Translations under genes and position numbers: made by a program
In this document: in pieces, positions 1-5,264 of the stretch
Layout: each line of letters opens with the position of its first letter
Numbering within the stretch: position 1 is the first letter of the stretch
Assembly: GCA_022361315.1 (NCBI GenBank)
Contig: JAKSBB010000336.1
Span: 1 to 5,264, forward strand
Length of the DNA: 5,264 nucleotides
Source: Desulfobacterales bacterium
Lineage (GTDB): Bacteria > Desulfobacterota > Desulfobacteria > Desulfobacterales > Desulfobacteraceae
Direction: 5' to 3'
Notes under the pieces: generated by a model
Database searches by the model: none
What the model saw: only the letters and a program-made list of their open reading frames with translations
What the model was told of the DNA's origin: nothing

Positions 1-1121
1 CCGGAAACGGCACAAAGACATCCGAGGACGGGTTATCCGTCCATGCGGCCATCAGCGGGCAACCCCACCTGGATCCTTTCGGAGAAATCAGCGTAAATCC
101 GGAACTGCCCATCAACGGAAATGTGGATTTCGAAACAGGCAACGTGGATTTCAACGGCAATATCATGGTCAGGGGAACGGTTAAGGACGGATTCCAGGTC
201 AAGGGGATCAACCTGATCGCAGCAGAAATCGAAGGGGGGATCATTGACGCATCCGGGGACCTTTACATTTCCGACGGTATTACAGATGCCACCATCGTCT
301 GCAGGGGAAGCATTTACGCCAAGTTCATCAACAATTCAAAAGTAACGGCCTTTGGGGATCTGGTCATCCAGAAGGAAATCATCGACTGCGACATCCTCTT
401 GTCCGGAACGTGTGAAAATCCCAACGGGATGATCCTTTCCTCCAAAATTACAGCAAAGGGAGGGGTGGAGGCGGGCAGTATCGGTACGGACACCTCCAAA
501 CCCTCCCAGTTCAGGGTGGGGGTGGATGATCATTTAAACGCCCAGACAGCTGAGATCGAAAGCCATCTTACAACCTCGGTGGAGAAACTCAAAGAAGTGA
601 AAGAGGAAATCCGGCAGGTGGAGGAAGATGATCAGGAACTCTACGGCCGAATTACGGAAAAGGCCCAAGCCCAGGAAGACGCCCAGAATACACTCCGGGA
701 ATTGAAAGACCGGATTACGGAACTGCGGCATGCCGGCAACCAGGATACGTACATGGAAGCCATTCAGGCATACAGGGATCAGGCAAAGGTTGCAGAACGG
801 GCAGAGCACGAACTGGACCGGACATTTGAAATCCAGGACCGGTATGCCGAGGACATTGAACGCTTGAAACGCAGAATAAGCCGGATAGAAGAAACCAATA
901 AAACCCTGGTGCTCAAAAAGAGAGGGTTGAGGGAATTCAGTGAAAAATCCGATCCGGTCCCCGTCATTACCGTCAACGGCAGTATTAACGCCGATGAGGT
1001 GATTACCGGCCCCAATGCCTCTTTCACCATGCCTGAGCGAAGATCCAGATGCAAAATCGCGGAACAGAGCCAGACCGAGGACGGCCTTCACTTTTCAGAG
1101 ATGATCATTTCAGACTTGTAA
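1..1121 (+). CDS. DUF342/FapA-like protein, C-terminal part (5' end outside the window)
   Basis: The reading frame is open from the left edge (first whole codon at base 3) to a TAA at 1119-1121, giving the last 372 residues; the true start lies upstream. Residues 1-165 are rich in Gly, Val, Ile and Asp and carry the spaced turns typical of the DUF342/FapA beta-helix, such as LPINGNVDFETGNVDFNGNI, followed by repeated G-D-hydrophobic turns and an AKFINNSKV segment. Residues about 182-315 are charged and helical (Glu/Lys/Arg/Gln heptads, with RITE recurring 21 residues apart) and should form a long coiled coil. A short beta segment (PVPVITVNGSI, about 318-328) follows. Beta-helix, coiled coil and beta return is the normal family arrangement. 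Members have been linked to flagellar or cell-envelope processes (FapA of Vibrio), but the biochemical role is poorly known and nothing here specifies it. No signal peptide or membrane segment is visible in this part. The family call is fairly secure; the function is open. Confidence 0.82.
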   Translation, partial: GNGTKTSEDGLSVHAAISGQPHLDPFGEISVNPELPINGNVDFETGNVDFNGNIMVRGTVKDGFQVKGINLIAAEIEGGIIDASGDLYISDGITDATIVCRGSIYAKFINNSKVTAFGDLVIQKEIIDCDILLSGTCENPNGMILSSKITAKGGVEAGSIGTDTSKPSQFRVGVDDHLNAQTAEIESHLTTSVEKLKEVKEEIRQVEEDDQELYGRITEKAQAQEDAQNTLRELKDRITELRHAGNQDTYMEAIQAYRDQAKVAERAEHELDRTFEIQDRYAEDIERLKRRISRIEETNKTLVLKKRGLREFSEKSDPVPVITVNGSINADEVITGPNASFTMPERRSRCKIAEQSQTEDGLHFSEMIISDL

Positions 1122-1128
1122 AACCGTT

Positions 1129-1977
1129 TCAACCGGAAGCTCTCCCGCCGTATTCCTCGGCAATCCCCAGATAAAAGGCCCCTTCCGCTTCACGGCCCCG
1201 TTTCATGCAACCGTTCCCGTAAACCCTGGCCTTTTTCACCAGAATACGCACTGCCGCAGACTCCTGGGACGCATCAAGCACACCATCCCGCACCAGATTC
1301 AATATACTTTTAATCCGGTACTTGTCCTGGGAGTGGCTTGCGGACAATTGGTCATCATGCCCGCCGTACTTTATCGTGCAGGGGGTATCGATGAGATGCA
1401 CCGGGGTGTCCCTGGCCACCCGCAGCCAGAGATCGTAGTCCTCACACACCGTGAATTCCTCGTTGAACATCCCCTTGAGGTCGAACAGGGATCTTCGCAT
1501 CATTACGGCTGAGGGACTCACCAGGCAAAGCTTCAGGGACGGTTCGAAAATCATGCCGGAAGGTTTTTTGTGCTTCTGCTTCGGGTTGACCCGGCGGCCG
1601 TTGCGAATCCAGATTTCCTCGGTCTGACAAATCAGGGCATCCGGATGGTCCCTGAAAAATGCGGTCTGGACCGACAGCTTCCCCGGTGTCCAGGCGTCAT
1701 CGGAATCCAAAAGGGCAATGAGCGCTGCGCGGCTGTTACGGATCCCTGTATTTCTGGCCGCAGACACCCCCCGGTTGGGCTGGGTCATGACACGGACCGC
1801 ATCCCCATAACCGTCAAGCACTGCCGTGGTGTCGTCCGTGGACCCGTCATCCACCACGATGATTTCAAAATTGTCATGATCCTGGTCCAGAACCGAATCA
1901 ATAGCCCGGGGGAGCACACTGATCCGGTTAAATGTGGGAATGATAACGCTGACCTCAGGGGGGGTACTTTTGTTCAT
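1129..1977 (-). CDS. Family 2 glycosyltransferase (GT-A fold)
   Basis: This 282-residue protein should transfer a sugar from a nucleotide-sugar donor to a glycan or lipid acceptor at the cytoplasmic face of the membrane. The N-terminus has the GT2 signature VSVIIPTFNR, then VVDDGSTDDT at about 41-50 (nucleotide binding), VSAARNTG at 71-78, and the metal-binding DxD-type motif LLDSDD at about 89-94. CEDYDLW at about 178-184 is the usual site of the catalytic base region, and GGHDDQLS follows near 205-212. No transmembrane helix is evident, so it is probably soluble or peripheral. I chose the ATG at 1977 because AGGA lies 6 nt upstream (1984-1987) and the GT2 fold begins soon after. An in-frame ATG at 2007 would add ten residues (MRIIDRTGCQ), but its AAGGA abuts the start codon with no spacing. 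The gene stands alone, divergent from korDABC, and its stop is 7 bp from the end of the convergent DUF342 gene. Donor and acceptor cannot be inferred. A run of seven C lies in codons 5-7. Confidence 0.88.
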   Translation of the reverse strand: MNKSTPPEVSVIIPTFNRISVLPRAIDSVLDQDHDNFEIIVVDDGSTDDTTAVLDGYGDAVRVMTQPNRGVSAARNTGIRNSRAALIALLDSDDAWTPGKLSVQTAFFRDHPDALICQTEEIWIRNGRRVNPKQKHKKPSGMIFEPSLKLCLVSPSAVMMRRSLFDLKGMFNEEFTVCEDYDLWLRVARDTPVHLIDTPCTIKYGGHDDQLSASHSQDKYRIKSILNLVRDGVLDASQESAAVRILVKKARVYGNGCMKRGREAEGAFYLGIAEEYGGRASG

Positions 1978-1983
1978 TTGGCA

Positions 1984-1987
1984 TCCT
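1984..1987 (-). promoter_or_regulatory. Ribosome binding site deciding the glycosyltransferase start
   Basis: On the minus strand AGGA ends 6 nt before the ATG at 1977, which is good spacing. The upstream in-frame ATG at 2007 has AAGGA directly touching it, and the next purine-rich stretch is about 17 nt away, so the 1977 start is favoured. Confidence 0.55.
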
Positions 1988-2054
1988 GTTCTGTCTATAA
2001 TTCGCATTCCTTATACCATTGGCGCCCCTTTGGGTAAATCCCGGATGCATCCAA

Positions 2055-2083
2055 ACGATAGTTTCGCAGATCGTCCCCGTCAA
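2055..2083 (-). promoter_or_regulatory. Predicted sigma70-type promoter for the glycosyltransferase
   Basis: Read on the minus strand, TTGACG (2083-2078, five of six matches to TTGACA) is followed after exactly 17 nt by TATCGT (2060-2055, four of six matches to TATAAT). Transcription would begin near 2048 and give a leader of about 70 nt before the ATG at 1977. This is a consensus match only, but its spacing and position suit the gene. Confidence 0.5.
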
Positions 2084-2223
2084 TTTATCTAGCTTGGCAC
2101 CCCTAAAATTAGTGTTTTATTTTTTGCATTCAAAACCAAAACAACAAAAAGGTAAGACCGTTTAGTGACACATCAAAAACGTAAATAAAAAACCAGTAAA
2201 TACTTGTTAACATATTTTTATTC

Positions 2224-2252
2224 TTGCTTTTTTCGGTGGTTTGAAAAATAAT
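2224..2252 (+). promoter_or_regulatory. Candidate distal promoter of korDABC
   Basis: TTGCTT (2224-2229, three of six matches to the -35 consensus) is followed after 17 nt by AATAAT (2247-2252, five of six matches to the -10 consensus). In such AT-rich DNA chance matches are common, so this is a weak call. It would give a leader of about 95 nt before korD. Confidence 0.25.
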
Positions 2253-2283
2253 GAATACTATTTATTTCTGGCGCGAGAATTCC

Positions 2284-2312
2284 TTGACAACGGGTATTAA
2301 ATCACTTAACAA
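2284..2312 (+). promoter_or_regulatory. Candidate proximal promoter of korDABC
   Basis: A perfect TTGACA (2284-2289) is followed after 17 nt by TAACAA (2307-2312), which matches the -10 consensus at only three of six positions. A poor -10 with a perfect -35 would suit an activator-dependent or tightly regulated promoter. The -10 overlaps the palindrome at 2308-2322, where a bound regulator would block or modulate RNA polymerase. Transcription would begin near 2319, about 35 nt before the korD ATG. Confidence 0.35.
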
Positions 2313-2322
2313 GGTCCTTGTT
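2308..2322. promoter_or_regulatory. 15-bp perfect palindrome, possible operator of korDABC
   Basis: AACAAGG-T-CCTTGTT has 7-bp arms around a single central base, 33 bp upstream of korD and overlapping the candidate proximal -10. A run of six T (2321-2326) overlaps its right end. As RNA only about 5 bp of A-U-rich stem could form around a GGUCC loop, so a protein-binding site fits better than a terminator. I do not recognise the regulator. Confidence 0.4.
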
Positions 2323-2344
2323 TTTTGGATAGTTTATCTATTTA

Positions 2345-2350
2345 AGAGGA
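2345..2350 (+). promoter_or_regulatory. Ribosome binding site of korD
   Basis: AGAGGA lies 4 nt before the ATG at 2355. It fixes the korD start and argues against a small overlapping frame that opens at 2251 and has no comparable site. Confidence 0.6.
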
Positions 2351-2354
2351 TATT

Positions 2355-2582
2355 ATGGGAAAAGGCAAATCAGTCACACACGAAATCGACAAAGAATGGT
2401 GTAAGGGGTGCGGTATCTGCGTCCACTTCTGTCCCAAGAAAGTACTTGAATTAGACAGGCGGGGAAAAGTGGAAGCGGTTCGTCCGGAAGACTGCATAGG
2501 CGCAAAATGTATGCTGTGCGAACTCCGGTGCCCGGATCTGGCAATTCAAATCAAAGAAACTCAGGAAGGGGAAAATGGCTAA
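2355..2582 (+). CDS. korD: 2-oxoglutarate:ferredoxin oxidoreductase, delta (ferredoxin-like) subunit
   Basis: This 75-residue protein is a small two-cluster ferredoxin of the size usual for KorD. It should relay electrons from the KorAB catalytic core to soluble ferredoxin in the cytoplasm. The first cluster motif is CKGCGICVHFCP, with Cys16, 19, 22 and 26 in the classical C-x2-C-x2-C-x3-CP pattern. The second is CIGAKCMLCELRCPDLAI, with Cys47, 52, 55 and 59. Its first gap is four residues rather than two, and all eight ligands are present. There is no signal peptide. It is the first gene of the operon; its last 8 bp overlap the start of korA, which implies translational coupling. The start at 2355 is backed by AGAGGA 4 nt upstream. 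The assignment as KorD rather than the delta subunit of a related pyruvate or isovalerate enzyme rests mainly on the neighbouring genes. Confidence 0.88.
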   Translation: MGKGKSVTHEIDKEWCKGCGICVHFCPKKVLELDRRGKVEAVRPEDCIGAKCMLCELRCPDLAIQIKETQEGENG

Positions 2583-3729
2583 CACATCGAATATCAGGTT
2601 TATTCAGGGTAATGAAGCCTGTGTTGAGGGTGCCCTGTACGCAGGAATCAACTTTTTCGCCGGCTACCCGATTACCCCGTCCACAGAAATCGCGGAACAT
2701 CTGGCCGGACGTCTGCCCGAAGTGGGCGGCAAGTTCATCCAGATGGAAGACGAAATCGCGTCCATGGCCGCCATCATCGGCGCATCACTCACCGGTAACA
2801 AAGTAATGACAGCCACTTCCGGCCCCGGTTTCTCCCTGAAACAGGAAGCCCTGGGCTATGCCTGCATGGCGGAAATCCCCTGCGTTATTGCCAACGTACA
2901 GCGGGGCGGCCCCTCCACCGGTAACCCCACCCACGTCAGCCAGGGGGACGTCAACCAGGCCCGCTGGGGTACCCACGGCGACCATTCCATCGTCGCACTG
3001 ACCGCATCCAACCACCAGGACGTGTTCAGAATGACCGTGGAAGCCTTCAACATCGCAGAAACCTACAGAACCCCTGTTGTCCTGCTCTTTGACGAGGTCA
3101 TCGGCCACATGAGGGAAAAGCTGGAAATCCCGGAACAGGGCGCCATCCCCGTGGTGGATCGCCTGAGAACCTCCGTTCCCAAGGGGGTTGACTACCATCC
3201 GTACCTGCCCCGTGAAGACGGCAGACTCCCCATGTCCGACTTCGGTGCCGAACACCGCTACAACGTTACCGGTCTTTTCCACGACATGTGGGGCTTTCCT
3301 AACAACGATCCCAAAGTGGTCAGCGAATTGCTCCGCCATCTGGTGGACAAAATTGACAACAACTGGGAAAACATTTGCTACTATAAAGAGTACTGGCTGG
3401 ACGATGCGGACTACGTGCTGATTTCCTATGGGTCCTCCGCCCGTTCCGCCAAACACATCGCCAGAAACCGCCGCAAAAGAGGGATGAAAATCGGTGTTCT
3501 GGAACTGCAGACCATCTGGCCGTTCCCCACTGAAATCGTCCGGGAAAAATGTGCCAACGCCAAGGCGGTATTGGTTGTTGAAATGAATATGGGCCAAGTG
3601 GTTACCCAGGTTAAAGCTGCGGTGGACAATCCTGAAAACGTTTTCCTGGCCAACCGTATCGACGGCCAGTTGATTTCACCCACTGACATCAAAACCACGC
3701 TTCGGATGATCCAGGGAAAGGGGGTCTAA
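2575..3729 (+). CDS. korA: 2-oxoglutarate:ferredoxin oxidoreductase, alpha subunit
   Basis: This 384-residue protein, about the usual KorA length, forms with KorB the core that converts 2-oxoglutarate and CoA to succinyl-CoA and CO2, reducing ferredoxin. The N-terminal pyrimidine-type domain carries the family hallmarks: GNEACVEGAL (12-21), YPITPSTEI (31-39), QMEDEIASMAAIIGAS (56-71), TSGPGFSLKQEA (81-92) and VQRGGPSTGNPT (108-119). Thr34 and Arg110 sit where the substrate-contacting Thr and Arg of pyruvate:ferredoxin oxidoreductase lie, by motif comparison. The C-terminal transketolase-C-like domain (about 279-384) includes LISYGSSARSAK and VVEMNMGQ. The start overlaps korD by 8 bp and has GGAAGGGG just upstream; korB begins one base after its stop. 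Substrate is the main uncertainty: the separate alpha, beta, gamma and delta genes and the lengths favour 2-oxoglutarate, but a branched-chain 2-oxoacid (Vor) enzyme cannot be ruled out from sequence alone. Confidence 0.92.
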   Translation: MANTSNIRFIQGNEACVEGALYAGINFFAGYPITPSTEIAEHLAGRLPEVGGKFIQMEDEIASMAAIIGASLTGNKVMTATSGPGFSLKQEALGYACMAEIPCVIANVQRGGPSTGNPTHVSQGDVNQARWGTHGDHSIVALTASNHQDVFRMTVEAFNIAETYRTPVVLLFDEVIGHMREKLEIPEQGAIPVVDRLRTSVPKGVDYHPYLPREDGRLPMSDFGAEHRYNVTGLFHDMWGFPNNDPKVVSELLRHLVDKIDNNWENICYYKEYWLDDADYVLISYGSSARSAKHIARNRRKRGMKIGVLELQTIWPFPTEIVREKCANAKAVLVVEMNMGQVVTQVKAAVDNPENVFLANRIDGQLISPTDIKTTLRMIQGKGV

Positions 3730-3730
3730 C

Positions 3731-4558
3731 ATGAGCACCAACAACGAATTTGATTTCAAAGATTACGTCAGGGGCAGATACTTCCCCCATATCTGGTGCC
3801 CGGGTTGCGGCCACGGCATCGTTCTGGGCGCCCTGCTCCGTGCGGTCCATGAACTGGAACTGGATAAAAACAATATCGTCATGACCTCCGGCATCGGTTG
3901 TTCATCCAGAATCTCAGGGTATGTGGATTTCCACTCCCTGCACACCATCCACGGCCGTGCCCTGGCATTTGCCACAGGGGTCAAGCTGTCCAGACCCAAA
4001 CTCAAAGCCATCGTCCCCATGGGTGACGGCGATGCCCTGGCCATTGGCGGCAACCATTTTATCCATGCTGCCAGAAGAAACATCGATATCACCGCCATTG
4101 TCATGAACAACCGGATCTACGGCATGACCGGCGGCCAGTTCTCCCCGCTGTCCGGTACCGGCAAGAAGGCGACCACCGCCCCCTACTCCACCATTGACAA
4201 TAACTTTGACGTGGTGGAACTGGCCAAGGCAGCCGGTGCGTCCTTCGTGGCACGGTCCACGGTATTCCACGCGACTGAATCCAAGGAATACCTGAAGAAA
4301 GCCATCATGCACAAAGGCTTTTCCGTGGTTGAAATCCTCTCCCAGTGTCCGACCTACTACGGCCGGAAAAACAAGGAAGGCGACGCCGCAACGATGATGG
4401 AAGGCTACCGCAAAAACACCGTAAAAATCGGTGCCAAAAAGCTGGAAACCAATCCCAACCTCATCCAGCGGGGTATCTTTGTTGAAGATACGGACCGGCC
4501 GGAATACTGCGAAGCCTATGATGAGATTATCGAGACTGCAATGAAAGGAAAAGCGTAA
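3731..4558 (+). CDS. korB: 2-oxoglutarate:ferredoxin oxidoreductase, beta subunit (thiamine diphosphate-binding)
   Basis: This 275-residue subunit binds thiamine diphosphate-Mg and one [4Fe-4S] cluster, and it carries out the decarboxylation and first electron transfer. WCPGCGHG (22-29) gives Cys23 and Cys26, SGIGCSSR (53-60) gives Cys57, and SQCPTYYGR (204-212) gives Cys206; together these match the four cluster ligands expected in the family. The thiamine diphosphate motif runs from GDGDALAIGGNH (98-109) to NNRIYGMTGGQFSP (126-139), a GDG...NN pattern. The length is normal and there is no signal peptide or membrane segment. The ATG lies 1 nt after the korA stop region, with AAAGGGGG a few bases upstream inside the end of korA. 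Its TAA shares one base with the korC ATG (TAATG). The beta-subunit call is very secure; 2-oxoglutarate as substrate is inferred from the four-gene set. Confidence 0.93.
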   Translation: MSTNNEFDFKDYVRGRYFPHIWCPGCGHGIVLGALLRAVHELELDKNNIVMTSGIGCSSRISGYVDFHSLHTIHGRALAFATGVKLSRPKLKAIVPMGDGDALAIGGNHFIHAARRNIDITAIVMNNRIYGMTGGQFSPLSGTGKKATTAPYSTIDNNFDVVELAKAAGASFVARSTVFHATESKEYLKKAIMHKGFSVVEILSQCPTYYGRKNKEGDAATMMEGYRKNTVKIGAKKLETNPNLIQRGIFVEDTDRPEYCEAYDEIIETAMKGKA

Positions 4559-5106
4559 TGGAAACAGAACGGTTAAGACTGGTATTTTCCGGTTCAGGCG
4601 GACAGGGCGTGATCACCGCTGCCATTATCCTTGCCAAGGCAGCTGTCATCTTTGAAGGCAAAAATGCCACCCAGTCACAAAGTTATGGGGCGGCAGCCCG
4701 GGGCGGCGCCACCCGGAGTGATGTCCTGATTTCAGAATCCGACATCCTCTTTCCCAAGGTGGTTCAGCCCAACATCCTGATCAGCCTTACCCAGGAGAGC
4801 TACAACAAGTTCTCCCCCATCCTGAGACCGGGCGGCCTGCTGCTCATGGATGAAAGATACGTGACCATGGAAAAGAAGGTGGCGGCCCACCATGTGGCCC
4901 TGCCCATGTATGACACGGTCATGAAGGAGATCGGTAAACCCATCGTGTTCAACATCTGCATGCTGGGAACCCTCATCGGACTCACCGAACTTGTGAAGCC
5001 CGAATCCATCCTCAAAGTCCTGGAGACCACCATCCCCAAAGACTTCATGGATATGAACAAAAAAGCCCTGGAACTGGGTATGGAGCTGGGCGCAACCCAA
5101 GCCTAA
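4558..5106 (+). CDS. korC: 2-oxoglutarate:ferredoxin oxidoreductase, gamma subunit
   Basis: This 182-residue protein is the gamma domain found in all multi-subunit 2-oxoacid:ferredoxin oxidoreductases, here as a separate polypeptide of the usual length. In crystal structures of the family this domain sits over the active site and contributes to CoA access. Hallmarks seen are the N-terminal FSGSGGQGVIT (10-20), the ATQSQSYGAAARGGATRSDV segment (37-56), the central LISLTQESYNKF (74-85) and RPGGLLLMDE (90-99), and a late FNICMLGTLIGLTE helix (131-144). Its start overlaps the korB stop by one base (TAATG), with AAAGGA 8 nt upstream (4544-4549), so it is translationally coupled. It is the last gene of the operon; the terminator hairpin begins 38 bp after its stop. 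It alone does not identify the 2-oxoacid used. Confidence 0.92.
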   Translation: METERLRLVFSGSGGQGVITAAIILAKAAVIFEGKNATQSQSYGAAARGGATRSDVLISESDILFPKVVQPNILISLTQESYNKFSPILRPGGLLLMDERYVTMEKKVAAHHVALPMYDTVMKEIGKPIVFNICMLGTLIGLTELVKPESILKVLETTIPKDFMDMNKKALELGMELGATQA

Positions 5107-5144
5107 GCATTCCATCCGATTTAAAGAATATCGGCCCAATAAAT

Positions 5145-5187
5145 AAGGCCCGGTGCGGAGCATCCTCCTCACCGGGCCTTTTCATTT
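5145..5187 (+). terminator. Intrinsic terminator of korDABC, probably bidirectional
   Basis: AAGGCCCGGTG (5145-5155) pairs perfectly with CACCGGGCCTT (5170-5180), an 11-bp stem. After one C-T mismatch the stem continues with GGAG/CTCC (5157-5160 with 5165-5168), closing on the loop CATC. TTTTCATTT follows on the plus strand. On the minus strand the stem is followed by TTATTTATT, so it can also stop a transcript arriving from the right. Confidence 0.9.
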
Positions 5188-5202
5188 CATTCGCTGGGGC
5201 AG

Positions 5203-5264
5203 TTATTCTTTCTTCTCTTCCTTTGCCTGGGCCCGGCCGGCCGGCGGTACGGCCGCCGGAAACA
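5203..5264 (-). CDS. Probable C-terminal tail of a convergent gene (start outside the window)
   Basis: On the minus strand one frame is open from the right edge to a TAA at 5205-5203 and encodes FPAAVPPAGRAQAKEEKKE, a low-complexity Ala/Pro then Lys/Glu tail typical of a disordered protein end. The stop lies 16 bp from the outer edge of a hairpin that has a T-rich tract on this strand too, which fits a gene ending there. Against it, other frames are also open over so short a stretch. The region includes GC-rich repeats (CCGG units, and CCGGCGG pairing with CCGCCGG around TACGG at 5241-5259). No family can be assigned. Confidence 0.4.
   Translation of the reverse strand, partial: FPAAVPPAGRAQAKEEKKE

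Larger units (their letters stand above)
1978..2354. other. AT-rich divergent intergenic region
   Basis: This 377-bp gap separates the divergent glycosyltransferase and korD genes. Roughly 2084-2270 is much more AT-rich than the genes on either side, with A-tracts near 2131-2151 and 2174-2200 and a T-rich stretch around 2213-2233. I see no credible gene, tRNA-like fold or long repeat in it. It holds the minus-strand promoter candidate near 2055-2083, weaker plus-strand promoter candidates, an 8-bp palindrome TGTTAACA (2205-2212), and the 15-bp palindrome at 2308-2322. The A/T tracts could act as UP-like elements or bend DNA, but that is inference. Confidence 0.7.

Noticed and set aside
534..1091. 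185-residue minus-strand open frame opposite the DUF342 coiled coil
   Set aside because: Its Phe/Leu-rich translation is the mirror of the Glu/Lys codons of the coiled coil; it has no domain and no credible ribosome binding site.
1570..2037. 155-residue plus-strand open frame opposite the glycosyltransferase
   Set aside because: The opposite strand encodes a clear GT2 protein with all its motifs; this frame has no family features.
2095..2110. TTGGCAC resembling a sigma54 -24 element
   Set aside because: The bases at the required -12 position (2108-2109) are AT, not GC, so the invariant half of a sigma54 promoter is missing.
2204..2223. TTGTTAA as a Rex operator
   Set aside because: Only one half-site is present; the second arm after 4 bp (TTTTTAT) does not match TTAACAA.
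2269..2288. TGGCGCG with a downstream TTGAC resembling a sigma54 promoter
   Set aside because: The spacing is wrong: ten bases after GG the sequence is CC, and TTGAC lies too far downstream without the GC dinucleotide.
2308..2326. The palindrome before korD as an intrinsic terminator or attenuator
   Set aside because: With a one-base centre the RNA stem shrinks to about 5 A-U-rich pairs around a 5-base loop, too weak for efficient termination despite the T6 that follows.
2251..2454. 67-residue plus-strand frame running into korD
   Set aside because: It overlaps korD by 100 bp in another frame, lacks a good ribosome binding site, and its translation over the overlap is merely shifted korD. 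The promoter candidate lies inside it.
2785..3597. 270-residue open frame antisense to korA
   Set aside because: It lies wholly inside korA, whose motifs are unmistakable. Its Val/Gly/Phe/His-rich translation has no recognisable domain, and long antisense frames are expected opposite genes with strong third-position GC bias.
4732..5172. 146-residue minus-strand frame opposite korC
   Set aside because: It is opposite a secure korC and runs through the terminator hairpin; its Gly/His-rich translation looks like a shadow.

Overview
The window looks like ordinary chromosomal sequence from an anaerobic bacterium. It is moderately GC-rich in its genes and clearly AT-rich in one intergenic gap. A four-subunit 2-oxoacid:ferredoxin oxidoreductase and a neighbouring DUF342/FapA-type protein suggest a strict anaerobe. 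A sulfate reducer of the Desulfobacterota (Desulfobacteraceae-like) is my best guess, but that is inference from gene content and style, not from a marker gene.

Layout. Positions 1-1121 (+) hold the C-terminal 372 residues of a DUF342/FapA-like protein: a glycine-rich beta-helix, a long coiled coil and a short beta tail. Seven bases later, and convergent with it, a family 2 glycosyltransferase runs from 1977 down to 1129 (-). A 377-bp AT-rich gap (1978-2354) separates the glycosyltransferase from a divergent operon. The gap holds a good sigma70-type promoter for the glycosyltransferase, weaker promoter candidates for the operon, and a perfect 7+1+7 palindrome that may be an operator. Positions 2355-5106 (+) are a compact korDABC operon with junctions of -8, +1 and -1 bp. 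It ends at a strong intrinsic terminator (5145-5187). The last 62 bases probably carry the C-terminal tail of a convergent minus-strand gene.

How the genes work together. KorA and KorB form the catalytic core: KorB binds thiamine diphosphate and one Fe-S cluster, and KorA supplies the substrate-side domain. KorC is the gamma domain. KorD is the two-cluster ferredoxin-like subunit that passes electrons to external ferredoxin. Together they would interconvert 2-oxoglutarate + CoA and succinyl-CoA + CO2 with reduction of ferredoxin, which is the oxygen-sensitive replacement for 2-oxoglutarate dehydrogenase in the TCA cycle. The flanking DUF342 protein and glycosyltransferase have no evident functional link to it.

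I found no mobile element, CRISPR array, tRNA, rRNA or toxin-antitoxin pair, and nothing that makes a convincing new system. The points most worth a second look are the palindrome ahead of korD, the widened cysteine spacing in KorD's second cluster motif, and a seven-C run at the start of the glycosyltransferase gene.
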